NCBI GenBank assembly: GCA_002633005.1
Contig: NMRA01000112.1
Location: forward strand, 893,202 to 940,000
Source: Phoronis australis
Taxonomy: Eukaryota > Phoronida > Phoronidae
Direction of reading: 5' to 3'
Length of the DNA: 46,799 nucleotides
Shown here piece by piece: positions 26,001 to 32,613 of this stretch. Numbering within the stretch: the stretch's first letter is position 1; each line of letters opens with the position of its first letter. A model generated the notes under the pieces. That model saw nothing but the letters and a program-made list of their open reading frames with translations, searched no databases and was not told the origin of the DNA. Made by a program: the position numbers and the translations under genes.

Positions 26001-27376
26001 TACACTGAATAAGCTTAATTTATCTCATTTCCTTCACCCCCTGTACAGCCTTAGTGACGTCAGACGCCCGTTAGCCAATGGTAATTAAGATTAGTAAAAA
26101 TATTTTTTTACAAAAATGTGATTTATTATATAGACTTTATTCATAAATTAAATTACATCAAAATGCATGTTATTATACTTCAGGAACCTTTTAATGTCAA
26201 GTTTGTTCCGTATAACGACTAGTTTATAATTGCTGCTATTTTTCATGCAATAAAAACATACTTTATCAGTTCAAATTTCTTCGCAATTCCGCAACGACAT
26301 ATAAACAGATTCTGCCGCTTAGCCCTCTGAAGCTCTGTGTAAATGCGCGTTAAAACTTAGTTCGCGCGATATGTATGACAGATACTTCACCTGAGTTTAA
26401 ATCGGCTTGCATGTCACGTATCGAGATATAATAACACATAGTTTTCATCGCGTGAGTTGTATAACATATATCTATCAAGAGGAATCTATCTGGACTCAAC
26501 AATCTGACTTCAAACGTGATGAGTGTTCACGAGTGTTTTAACGTTTTGCAGATGTTCCATTGTTTATAAGTGTTTTTAATACTGCGCATGCTCATATGTC
26601 ACGTCAGAGTAAGTGGAAATATAGGGTCGATATCGTTAAAGTAAAAGAAGGGCGTTGTTATTATTTTGTTAATCGTGTTTCATCGTAAATCGTTTTTAAT
26701 AATAAGAATTTAGTTGTGCACCATCGGCACAATGAGGGTGGTTACAAATTCAGCACGGCCTAGCAAAGAATTGTAGAAAGCGCAACACAACCTGTTGGGC
26801 ACTGAGGTACATGTATGCACCGGCTGCCATGTATGCGAAATCATTCTTTGAGGAAATATATACATGTTTGAATAAATAGCGAGTTTTGTAATTTCAGCTC
26901 ATACTCCTTTTGTCTTGCCTTCAGCTCCGCATAGCTTATTGAAAGCGGGATATTTGAAAAAGATACATGAATGGCTTCCTGGCAAGCACTTCCACTTAGA
27001 CTATAACTCTTCTGTGAAGGGAAGCTCTTTAGAGGACAGCTTCAAAGTAACAAACCCCAAACTACTAGTTGGAGTAGACGATAAAGACGGCAAGGTATTC
27101 GGTGTATATACCAAGAAGAACTTGTCTGAGGATATAGCAAGTGATCAGGATGCATTCATATTCCGTTTTGCCTCAGTGTGCAGCACAGATTACTGCCCAG
27201 GACAACGGTTTGTGGCACAAAGCAACTCAACCGAAACCAATGAGACTGCATCCAACTCATCGTCACTGCTTTTGGCAACGCTGATGCAATGTAAGAACGT
27301 TTCTGAATTTGGTATGCCTCAAAACATGAGCTGTTCCGGCCAATGGGCTGCTGGCGAAGCTTACCTAGTTGACTGA
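2051..27376 (+). CDS. Secreted SEA - TSP1 x3 - TLDc-like multidomain protein (11 exons)
   Basis: Split gene inferred by hand. Exons: 2051-2095, 5426-5589, 6390-6634, 7099-7137, 10384-10422, 11011-11185, 12221-12390, 15439-15573, 18377-18514, 20184-20354, 26898-27376. Every junction has GT/AG, phases match at each joint (0,2,1,1,1,2,1,1,1,1), and the sum is 1800 nt, giving 599 residues plus stop. Order: signal peptide (about 1-18), unrecognised domain (to about 152), linker (152-178), SEA (about 180-292), three TSP1 repeats (about 295-440), TLDc-like region (about 452-530) and a glycosylation-rich tail. There is no transmembrane segment, so the product is probably secreted. SEA and TSP1 are extracellular modules; the TLDc fold is usually cytoplasmic, which makes the end odd. 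The precise function is unknown. Symmetric phase-1 exons could have been missed, most likely in the 6.5 kb last intron. Confidence 0.65.
3287..4830. mobile_element. 1.54 kb TIR element with subterminal ACGTGT arrays
   Basis: The ends are inverted copies of CRCCCGGGTGAGAATTTKACACGTTTGACACGCT: left reads inward from 3287, right reads inward from 4830. Inside each end is an array of about 10-bp units based on AAACGTGTCA (3300-3690 left, 4680-4816 right). The left array also holds a roughly 95-bp higher-order repeat (about 3465-3560 and 3560-3660) and a hairpin of GTGGAGTATTGGAACG with its complement (3330 and 3439). The middle (3720-4680) has no transposase. I see no clear target-site duplication. 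It is probably a non-autonomous DNA transposon sitting in intron 1. Confidence 0.6.
5426..5589 (+). CDS. Exon 2: first part of unrecognised N-terminal domain
   Basis: Follows a TTTCAG acceptor and ends at a GTAAAT donor in phase 2 (164 nt). The open frame starts NCCHGTQIGKKK and contains EGTFYNLESKHPGVYRF, then hydrophobic-alternating segments that look like beta strands (RFAAHITANV, SALILKC). Two neighbouring cysteines at the start and one near the end suggest a disulphide-stabilised extracellular domain. I do not recognise the family. The phase fits exon 1 and exon 3, which is the main support. Confidence 0.55.
5784..5803. repeat. Short TGTAC microsatellite
   Basis: Four tandem TGTAC units in intron 2. 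Confidence 0.6.
6390..6634 (+). CDS. Exon 3: second part of unrecognised N-terminal domain
   Basis: Acceptor GACTTTCAG and donor A|GTAAGG, phase 2 to phase 1, 245 nt. It encodes about 81 residues (about 71-152) starting LNVNIKTEPSGFKHAE and including EIRHIFIFSMANEYQEF and KIKCTSQLKTTDT. The pattern is mixed polar and hydrophobic with one cysteine, compatible with a folded extracellular domain continuing exon 2. There is no family match I can name. Confidence 0.55.
7099..7137 (+). CDS. Exon 4: 39-nt linker exon, copy 1 of 3
   Basis: Flanked by a CGTCTAG acceptor and an A|GTGAGT donor, phase 1 to phase 1. With the split codon it encodes NSKVTPVIPLATK, a Pro/Thr/Val-rich linker. Being symmetric and exactly 13 codons, it can be included or skipped without changing frame. 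Two diverged copies follow at 8650 and 10384 inside a larger tandem duplication. Confidence 0.55.
7483..7508. repeat. Short TTTCTG microsatellite
   Basis: About four perfect TTTCTG units in the intron after linker exon copy 1. Confidence 0.65.
7611..7682. repeat. 36-bp perfect tandem duplication
   Basis: The 36-bp block starting GCACTTACTACAGAGGACAT occurs twice head to tail with no visible mismatch. The homologous place in the second large unit (about 9158-9190) has it once, so this duplication is younger than the large triplication. Confidence 0.75.
8218..8268 (-). mobile_element. Possible Tc1/mariner-like terminal fragment
   Basis: Read on the minus strand this contains TACAGTGGGAGTCAAAAGTA followed by TTGGGACAAAGTGA. 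That resembles the CAGTGGG...AAAGTATTxGGACA ends common in Tc1/mariner elements. Only one end is seen and there is no transposase, so it may be a fragment or a chance match. Confidence 0.35.
8650..8688 (+). pseudogene. Linker exon copy 2 with lost splice acceptor
   Basis: Homologous to the exons at 7099 and 10384: it would encode NSNVTPVVPVETK and keeps a usable A|GTGAGC donor. The acceptor position reads TTCTAA instead of the TCTAG or TTTAG of its sisters, so the AG is missing (8648-8649 are AA). The nearest upstream AG (CTTCTTCAG) would put the copy out of frame and hit a stop. It is therefore probably skipped, leaving copies 1 and 3 to splice together in frame. Confidence 0.55.
9929..9968. 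repeat. ACATGT microsatellite
   Basis: A run of TACATG / ACATGT hexamers with one interruption. The same palindromic motif recurs singly all over the window. Confidence 0.75.
10384..10422 (+). CDS. Exon 5: 39-nt linker exon, copy 3 of 3
   Basis: Acceptor CTTTCTTTTAG with a good pyrimidine tract and donor A|GTGAGT, phase 1 to phase 1. It encodes NSDVTPVVSVSTK, clearly related to copy 1. Splicing into the SEA exon at 11011 completes an arginine codon (A|GA). It lies within the third unit of the intronic tandem triplication. Confidence 0.55.
11011..11185 (+). CDS. Exon 6: N-terminal half of SEA domain
   Basis: Acceptor GTTTTCGTAG and donor AAG|GTATT, phase 1 to phase 2, 175 nt. It encodes about residues 178-235. 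The pattern VIKGTLEITG followed by W, SDAFKNASEAIKNNVKKSV and SLEVEVTKLR is the beta-alpha-alpha-beta opening of a SEA domain, a fold found in extracellular, often heavily glycosylated or proteolytically processed proteins. It continues directly into exon 7, which carries the cleavage motif. Confidence 0.65.
12221..12390 (+). CDS. Exon 7: C-terminal half of SEA domain with GSVV motif
   Basis: Acceptor TTTCTCCAG and donor G|GTATGT, phase 2 to phase 1, 170 nt. It begins SKGSVVADFYVKVKPKDD. G|SVV is the known autoproteolysis site of SEA domains, here about G238-S239, followed by a beta strand. The rest (EEGAALAEVKVALWSTIETG, then LVVSRFNSSLRLHD) completes the fold and includes one N-glycosylation site (NSS). 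The protein may thus exist as two non-covalently held chains, with the TSP1 and TLDc part on the C-terminal one. Cleavage itself is inferred from the family. Confidence 0.68.
12414..12486. repeat. Small inverted element with GGGYGGTGCA ends
   Basis: ATGGGTGGTGCATTATAGGG at one end and CAGTGCTCCACCGCCCAT at the other form a hairpin with a G-rich centre. Related hairpins occur at 21146-21262 (GGGCGGTGCACTA and TTTCGCCGCCCATGG). It looks like a short interspersed foldback repeat. It starts just after the SEA exon 7 donor. Confidence 0.45.
12808..14210. mobile_element. 1.4 kb foldback element with nested terminal hairpins
   Basis: Long inverted arms (12808-13380 and 13631-14210, about 575 bp each) match along their full length. 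Markers include TATAGATTATTACATGGCGA at the tips, AATCGATTTACCTTTTC / GAAAGGTAGATCGATT, the CGACCGGGAAAATATCGTC region and ATTTCACTGA at the inner edge. In addition, each outermost 150-160 bp is itself a hairpin, pairing GATTATTACATG...TCTAGAGCCC with GGGCTCTAG...CATGTAATAATC. The 250-bp spacer holds RNA polymerase III boxes. There is no transposase gene. Flanks (TATA left, TGTA right) give no firm target duplication. Confidence 0.7.
13518..13627 (+). ncRNA. tRNA-derived (SINE-like) Pol III unit in foldback spacer
   Basis: A-box TGGTGTAGTGG (13525-13535) and a perfect B-box GGTTCGACTCC (13568-13578) are spaced 43 nt start to start, as in tRNA genes. A T4 run (13624-13627) could terminate. The T-stem does not pair properly (CCGGG against CCGTC) and I find no clean acceptor stem, so this is a decayed tRNA-like promoter rather than a working tRNA. 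It lies exactly between the two long inverted arms. Confidence 0.5.
15439..15573 (+). CDS. Exon 8: TSP1 repeat 1
   Basis: Acceptor ATTGTAG, donor G|GTAATT, phase 1-1, 135 nt. It encodes PWSTWSSCSEACGGG, TRTR and a closing ETQSCNEETCP. This is a canonical thrombospondin type 1 repeat, with the two-tryptophan WxxW strand (the usual C-mannosylation site), the CSxxCGGG loop and the RTR strand. A second possible acceptor eight bases further on (TTGCAG) would break the phase, so the first AG was chosen despite its poor pyrimidine tract. Confidence 0.75.
15700..17410. other. Intron block of probable repeat DNA with weak coding remnants
   Basis: GC-richer than its surroundings. It has an imperfect duplication of a GTTATCCxGGxCAGTGGCTCGGA block (about 16192 and 16252). 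At about 16900-17090 an open stretch reads GYQFEQEYRDEEILERRREQ, then continues through RMELFGK. It is highly charged, interrupted by frame changes, and may be a remnant of a repetitive cnidarian-type gene. I cannot name the family with confidence. A full CRE-like TGACGTCA lies at 15834. Confidence 0.25.
18377..18514 (+). CDS. Exon 9: TSP1 repeat 2
   Basis: Acceptor CGTTTTATAG, donor G|GTAAGT, phase 1-1, 138 nt. It encodes QWTQWSAWSNCSKVCGEG, NRTRTR and VSCNDQPCVG: three tryptophans, the CSxxCG loop, the RTR strand and the closing CxxxxC typical of TSP1 repeats. NCS, NRT and NAT are candidate N-glycosylation sites. Confidence 0.78.
18720..18910 (+). repeat. Degenerate ~21-bp minisatellite
   Basis: Successive segments resemble TGRCYGGACCTCAAAAC: TTGGTCGGATTTCAAAACC (18721), TGACTGGACTGCAAAGCC (18743), GGTCGGACCCAAAAAACGGG (about 18785), TTGCCGGTACCTCAGAAC (18806), TGGCCACACCTCAGAAACTG (18828) and TTGACCGGACCTAAAACAG (18849). 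Units are diverged. It follows TSP1 exon 9 in the intron. Confidence 0.4.
19799..20125 (+). repeat. Intronic direct repeat, copy 1 (upstream of TSP1 exon 10)
   Basis: Shares a colinear set of blocks with 21570-21866: TAAATTCTTAGTAATCG.CCTC, ATTGTCGTCTTTACCA, GGATTATxGCTGGAT, GAGCTACATGTATGTA, ATTCAGCTTAAACTTTGTGT and TACAAAAATCACCAAA. Copy 1 ends about 60 bp before the TSP1 exon. Confidence 0.7.
20184..20354 (+). CDS. Exon 10: TSP1 repeat 3
   Basis: Acceptor GTCTTCACAG, donor G|GTAGGA, phase 1-1, 171 nt. It encodes NGNWTEWKFLKNCTVTC, then RQCTNPAPQNNG, QCTG and GCKTEDCLG. The C...C...C...C...C...C spacing and the NPAPxNNGxxC segment match the longer TSP1 subtype (CxNPxPxxxGxxC). The normal third tryptophan position is replaced (WTEWKFL). 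The donor is followed by in-frame sequence that soon reaches a stop, so splicing out is required. Confidence 0.72.
21146..21262. repeat. Small hairpin repeat related to 12414-12486
   Basis: Contains GGGCAGCGCTATAGCCCCAC...CAGTGCTGCGCTGCCC and, directly after, ATGGGCGGTGCACTACGGT...GTTTCGCCGCCCATGG. These are two adjacent inverted repeats of the family seen after the SEA exon. Confidence 0.45.
21570..21866 (+). repeat. Intronic direct repeat, copy 2
   Basis: Second copy of the 19799-20125 block, in the same orientation and order. No TSP1 exon follows it, although one follows copy 1. Either the duplication stopped short of the exon or the exon copy has decayed beyond recognition. Confidence 0.7.
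23778..24156 (-). CDS. Myb/SANT-like DNA-binding protein, first exon (Harbinger-associated type)
   Basis: Minus-strand frame from an ATG at 24156, about 126 codons. It starts MAEKKRSCNWTKHE and continues to KNSVWKDIASKI, NRTAYDTKEKWRHM, REVKKTGGGSRPKP and SLFTDTPSFSGLE. The spaced tryptophans, RT..D.KEKW segment and the TGGG-proline block are hallmarks of the Myb/SANT-like domain of NAIF1/MSANTD proteins, the DNA-binding partner encoded by PIF/Harbinger transposons. The frame ends at a good donor (CAG|GTATGA), so it may be spliced to an exon I cannot see. It lies antisense in the last intron of the SEA/TSP1/TLDc gene. No DDE transposase is visible nearby. Confidence 0.6.
24240..24381 (-). mobile_element. 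Probable Harbinger-type terminus with subterminal repeats
   Basis: On the minus strand the outer edge reads GGGCCTGGTTGCATAAAAGT. That resembles the GGGxC.GTTGCAxAAA ends of many Harbinger-type elements. Inside it are several copies of TATACGCCGGATA in both orientations (24240-24350), a typical subterminal arrangement. It stands about 90-220 bp upstream of the Myb/SANT start codon, as expected for the 5' end of such an element. The opposite end was not found. Confidence 0.4.
24420..26897. other. Rest of the 6.5 kb last intron; nothing coding recognised
   Basis: AT-rich with a GC-richer patch around 25000-25900. Two CRE-like sites (GTGACGTCAC at about 25023 and GTGACGTCAG at about 26053) and several TACATGTA palindromes are present. 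Short open frames at 25420-25850 overlap on both strands and look like chance. An extra TSP1-type exon could be hidden but I found none. Confidence 0.4.
26898..27376 (+). CDS. Exon 11: TLDc-like domain and C-terminus
   Basis: Acceptor TGTAATTTCAG, phase 1, open to a TGA at 27374-27376 (479 nt). About residues 455-525 show the TLDc pattern: HEWLPGKHFHLDYNSS (LP, then W/F-x-L-x-Y-x-S), GSSLEDSF, KLLVGVDDKDGKVFGVYT (LLxxxDxxGxVFGxYT) and DAFIFRF. The second half of a normal TLDc domain (about 160 residues) is not obvious. Instead there is a tail with VCSTDYC, further cysteines and several N-x-S/T sites (NST, NET, NSS, NVS, NMS), consistent with passage through the secretory pathway. TLDc proteins otherwise act inside cells (oxidation resistance, V-ATPase binding), so its role here is unknown. 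Confidence 0.6.
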
Positions 27377-27781
27377 CGCGCTGTTTAAAAATGTATGTAA
27401 TTGCTTGTTGAAACAGTCGATTTCATAAAAGTGGTTTATCAAAACCAGGTTTAAGTCTCAAACCTCGTCTTTCAAAACCTGGTGTATTTTTGGCCTGGTT
27501 TTCATGGAATCTTGATCACATGGGTACAAATGACCAACAGTGATAGAATATAGTGCAGACTTTTACTGGTGAATATGTTATCAACAAATGAATAGAAAGA
27601 GGTCTGAAGATTTTCTCAGATGACGAAAATGTTTCCTCAAAGAATTGATTAGAGAAAAAACCAATACTGTAGATATCAAGAAAATTGGTACCAAATTAAT
27701 TCAACGTAAGCAAAAGACCTAGAGAGATACTGGTCTAGCCTGGACTGGCTGCACAATTCCTGCAATCCGAGAAATGCCCCC

Positions 27782-27787
27782 AATAAA
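27782..27787 (+). terminator. Candidate polyadenylation signal AATAAA
   Basis: First AATAAA after the stop codon of the SEA/TSP1/TLDc gene, about 400 nt downstream. Between them lies a small inverted repeat of AAAACCAGG / CCTGGTTTTC (about 27443-27504). Weak evidence, based on the hexamer alone. Confidence 0.3.
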
Positions 27788-29939
27788 TACATGTACACCA
27801 CTTCACCCATCGAAAGTTCAAAACAGAGAATACGCACACAGACACAGGTGATGAAACATTGTATGTTGCCACTATCCAAAACGGGTAACGCCCATATAGA
27901 CAATTTTAGGGCTAAAATTGATGTGATTTTATGATATTTTCTGCCTCTTGCACTTTTTAAAGCGAATTATGTCTTATTCATACGTACATGTAATTCTTCT
28001 GAATTGAGGGTTCCATACTATATTAAACGGAGTCGAATCAAAATTTAACATTTCCTTTTGAAGGAAAAGCTGTATCACGCAAACGGTGTCGTCTGCAGTA
28101 CAAAAGAAAAAAACAATCAAAATCGAACGGCGCAAAGAAAATGTCAATCGCTAAATTTGGTCAACTTGAAACAGATTTTGACACTTGTTGATCTCCAATA
28201 AGAGACAAAATGTCATCTCGTAAAAGTACTGGGCACATAGGATTCAAACATTCGAGGAACTTCAGAATTACATCCACCAAAGTGATTAGCAATTTCTGAC
28301 AGCACCTACGGCTGGTGCTACATGTACATTGACACAGACTTTCTTAAAACTTTGTGAGAGCTTGGTCTACCCCTAGATATGCACTAAAACAGTTTTGGTT
28401 ATTCTGACACAAACCTAGTTTTCATTTTATGCTGATCTTGGCAAAACGTTTTTTTGACAATTATTTCAGTAAAAAGCTGCCAAATTTGAAAGACAGCTGA
28501 GAGATTATACAAATAATGAATAACTATAATTTTTATCTGAATGTAACTGACCTTAAAGTCCAGAAACACGTTTGATATTTAAGATCAACATTTCAGTACT
28601 ACTTAAAAGTAGTGGATTTTCATCAATTCAAAATTGCGAAGTTTTCAACGTACTGATTTAGAACAGTTTCAATGAGAAAGTGAAGACAATTATATTTTGG
28701 CTACAGAAGGTTGTGCTCTTACCAAAAGAGGTCATTAGTAAGCGGAAATGTTTGCAAGTTTCAAGTAAATTTTTCAGGGAAGTTAAAAGTAGACTGAAAG
28801 GTGCATTACGGTCGTTGGTGTCGTTTGAGATGGGTACGAATTGACTGGTTAAGTTTCAGTAAATTCTGCGGCGGGTCATGTAGAATATTTTTAGGTCATA
28901 GGTGCTCTTAGAAATTGCTACTTAAACTTTTTTTCAACACATTCAAAAGAACCTGCGTGGCAAAGAAAGCAAGCTGGGAGAACTTTGGGTAGGAACAATT
29001 TGTTTTGGAATTTTCGAGAGTTAGCCATGAAGAGAATGATACATGTACAGTACGTTGACACTCTCATCTATGGAGTTAGAGCAACTCGACCGGTTCACTA
29101 ATTAAACTCCACCGTTGTATTCAAACAGACCTTCCAGTGTCTGCTGCTGATTATGTTGGGCAATCAGGCGCGAAACTGACCATCATGTAATCAACGAGGG
29201 AGACAATAGTATTTTTCAAATTTTCATTTTGATTTTTTTTTGATAGCATATTCCAACTCTTCCAGGAGTTGAAAATTGAGGAAAGTCGAGAATCATCGAA
29301 CAAATCCGGGCATTGTGGTCCTTATTACAAATGATAACATTATGGACTTAATGAAGTTCACAGACAGCTTGACTAACAGACTTCGTCACCCCCACTTAAT
29401 TGATATACTTCGGTTTGATTGACGGATCTAGGATGTCACAAGGGGCAGCAATAAATTAGGAAACGGTGTCTGTGCATTGCTCTATTAACGGCATCCCCAT
29501 GGGATTTTTTAGTAGTTATTTAATTTGCTATTAAGCGGTGAGTGTACATGTATTCCCTTTCTCAACATTTTTGTACTCTAAATGTTGCTACTACGAGAAA
29601 TAGATCGCTGTAGTAAAAATTAACATACAATTCTTATCTAAAAAGTCACACTGATTCAATGGAAACCCAACTTGACTTGATGGTCGAATTTCAATTTTCC
29701 ATGCATTGTAACAGAACGTGCGAGATTTATGTGACTGTGCACGATCTAAAGTACATGTAAGTGTTTTAAAGTCTTGAATCATGGTTGTTCAAATCCCACA
29801 CAATTGCCTCCATTGTAGCACAGGTGTCAGTCAGAGCCCGAGGTTCATGCATTCACATATGTTACTTTTAGCAACTTAAATAAGAGCAACGCGGACCGTT
29901 GAAATGCGCCCACTACTGCACCTCAAATGTTTTACTTCT
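27788..29939. other. Intergenic, no gene seen
   Basis: AT-rich DNA without domain-bearing open frames or recognisable element ends on either strand. It separates the SEA/TSP1/TLDc gene from the retrotransposon block. Confidence 0.4.
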
Positions 29940-30151
29940 AGGGAGTATCATGATAATGGCCATTAGATGACTCCGACGACCTTGAACCCATTCAAAATGG
30001 AAAAATTCGACGTTTCTCAAATTAGTAGCAAAATATTTATGAAAATTCGCTAATAAATGTAAGTCCAAAGATACAAAAGCAAACGTGAACAAAAATTGCC
30101 ATTAGGAACCACACCAGTAGTCGAATCCATCCACATGTTGTCGATAGGAAT
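29940..30151 (+). repeat. Left part of diverged repeat array interrupted by retrotransposons
   Basis: Contains AAAAATTGCCATTAGGAACC and CAGTAGTCGAATCCATCCAC. The same motifs recur right of the retrotransposon block (for example 36228 ACCACTAGGAGGCGCCACAG and 36550 ATTGCCACTGGGGGGGGCAC). The retroelement copies therefore lie inside an older repeat family. Confidence 0.45.
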
Positions 30152-31541
30152 ACAGTTCATCTTGCTCCCGAAGCTTATGTGGCCACTGTTAATCTACGAC
30201 GGCACGTCCTCTTCAGCTGAGGAAATGGAAAGAGCAGCGAGCCGCTTCATTCGAAGGTGGCTTGGTCTACCTGCATCATTCACCAACGTCGGGCTGTACT
30301 ACAAGTCATCGAAACTTGTTGCGAGCCAGCATCACTCTGCAGAATACATCTGACCAGGCCATCAGTGGTTGCATCACCCAGTCACGTACCGGCAGTATGT
30401 GGTCCACCACGTCGGCAATCAGCGAAGCAGAAAGCCGGCTGAAACACAAGCAATTAATTGGAACTTCTTGCCAGGGTAGGCAAGGACTGGGCTAGAAGAC
30501 CGGGAATCCAGCAAGGAAGAGACTTAAAAACCCAGACAGAGACAGAATAATCAGAGAAGTTAGATTGTCAGAGAACGAAGGAAGGCATGCCCGAGCAGTT
30601 CAGATGGGTCAGCAGGGGGCGTGGACGAAGTGGGACAAAGTCTTGCAAAGGGAAGTAAAGTGGGCGGATTTGTGGAAGATTTCACCTTTGAAAGCAAAGT
30701 TTCTCATCAGATCTGTTTATGATATACTGCCTACTCCCAGCAACCTTGCTATTTGGGGTCTTACTGACAACCCGAGCTGTATTCAGTGTGGACGCAGTTG
30801 TTCTTTAGAACACATTCTGTCATCTTGCATCGCGTCTTTGGCAACAGGAAGTTACACCTACCGACATAACCAGGTACTGAAAGTTTTCGCAAGGGTGTTG
30901 GTGGACGAAGTCGAGAAGCCACCAGAACAAGTGGCGACGAGGCAAGTAAGGGGAAGACACCAACACAAAAAGGCATCCTTCATACAACCAACGACTGGAA
31001 ATTGTGGGTTGATCTTGCCGGTCACCAGTCATCCTTCCCACAGCACATTGTCCAGACTACACAGCGCCCTGACTTAGTTCTTTATTCGGACAGTTCCCAC
31101 CAGATCATCCTGATCGAGCTCACAATTCCATGGGAGAGTAGGGTAGAAAAAGCACATAAGCGGAAGAACATGAAATATACTGATCAGAGGAGTGACTGCC
31201 ACGTTAACGGGTGGAGGTGTTGGAGTTTTTCTGTGGAGGTTGGTTGCCGTGGTTTTCCGGCCAGCTCAGTTAATGCTATGGCAAGGTCTCTGGGCGTCTC
31301 TGCGAGAGGAAAGAAGGTTCCTCTACGCGATGTGGCCACCGAAGCTGAACAGGCATCTTGTTGGATTTGAATGAAGCACCAACAGCAATACCATCAACAA
31401 CCTTCAGGCAGAGCCTGATCAACTCTGTTGTCCCGCCTACTAGAGATGGTCTTGGTTTAGGGACGAAACCATTAAGGACAGTAGGAGACCAACTGAAGAT
31501 GACGGTTGAGCACAGTTCCATCAAGTGTTTAAAGTAAGTTC
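30152..31541 (+). pseudogene. 5'-truncated non-LTR retrotransposon copy A (C-terminal part)
   Basis: About 1.39 kb closely matching 33763-35212 of copy B. It starts within the post-RT region (CAGTTCATCTTGCTCCCGAA, then FIRRWLGLPAS) and runs through the CCHC knuckle CIQCGRSCSLEHILSSC (C-x2-C-x7-H-x4-C) to a restriction-like endonuclease block. The latter contains RPDLVLYSDSS, then IELTIPWES, and VEVGCRGFPASSV. It ends at the shared 3' terminus AAAGTAAGTTC. A roughly 45-bp deletion and frameshifts split it into frames at 30096-30353, 30565-31077 and 31002-31370, so it is dead. 5' truncation is the normal result of incomplete target-primed reverse transcription. Confidence 0.72.
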
Positions 31542-31746
31542 TTGTTATCGGCAAAGCCGTGACTTCAATGAATAGGATGGATGACACTTGGAAAGACAAG
31601 AGATATCGGGAGAGACTGATGACAGCATCGGGTTCAGCTCGGATTACATGTAGCTGTCCGTCTGAAGTGTTCGCGAGGACACACCCATTCATATTGCTAC
31701 GTCCAAATTATCAGAAAGATAACCCCAGAACTCCCCGAGAGGGAGG

Positions 31747-32289
31747 ATGCAAGAAGAGTCCAACGACAGACCTCAAACGGCAACGACCGGACCGAATAGG
31801 TCTGCGATTACGAACAGCGATTTAGCATTAAGAACCCGTGTGTGTGGAAAGATTCTGAAGAATGTAAGAGGGTTGAATATCCACCAAGGAAAGATGAAGT
31901 GCTTACGTCAGGTTGCAAGGCAACGCTTGGGCGCCACGTCCAGTGAGACGGGGGAGGGATTAAGCCAGGTCTCAAACCACAGTGCAGAAGACCTCCCAGC
32001 TACGCAACAGCTGGAAGCATTAGTAGTAGAATCTGAAGTATTTCAGAATCCAGTTCCAGCCAATTCAGCAGGTCCACCAGATACTGCAAAGAAGGATCGA
32101 ATCAAGTGGCCATCAGCAGCTGATAAGAAGGCGTGGTCAGCCTTAGACGATGATCTGGATAGCATCTTACGTGTCACTCTTCGAGGTCTAGGAGAGACAA
32201 AGATTGAGGCTATGACTCGGATCGTTTACCAAGTCAGTGTGGACCGCTTTGGAACAGTAGAGAAAAGAAAGGAAACATCAAACCCATGA
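31747..32289 (+). pseudogene. Copy B N-terminal zinc-finger region
   Basis: Frame of about 180 codons. It contains RVCGKILKNVRGLNIHQGKM followed by KC, a C2H2/C2HC-like finger in which one cysteine of the first pair seems lost, as intact relatives should have CxxC. It then has WPSAADKKAW and RFGTVEKRKE, a conserved block before RT in this element family. A stop (TGA at about 32287) breaks it from the following basic stretch (32290-32560, for example RKKRSRQREKFIRHP), which lies in another frame. Confidence 0.55.
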
Positions 32290-32613
32290 GGACCAAACAG
32301 ACGACAACGGGAAATACATGTAGCGACTATCTGCAGAGAGCTTAGAGAACTCTGTCGCCTGTGGAAGAGTGCAGCTGAGCACGTAAAAGCAGGAATTACT
32401 CACCTGACATCTGAGGTTCGCAAGCGACTATTGTCCCTCCGCAAAGCAGAACGAGGTGCACAAAATAGGAAAAAACGGTCAAGGCAGAGGGAGAAATTCA
32501 TTAGGCACCCCTATCAGTATGCTTCAAGGCTTTTAGGCATGAGCAAAAGCGGAGCACTTACCTGAACCAGGGCAGACTTAGAGGATCACCTTGCCAAAAT
32601 TCACAGCGACGAG

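Noticed and set aside
30761-31041. Minus-strand frames within the retrotransposon
   Set aside because: Shadows of the plus-strand CCHC and endonuclease coding sequence.
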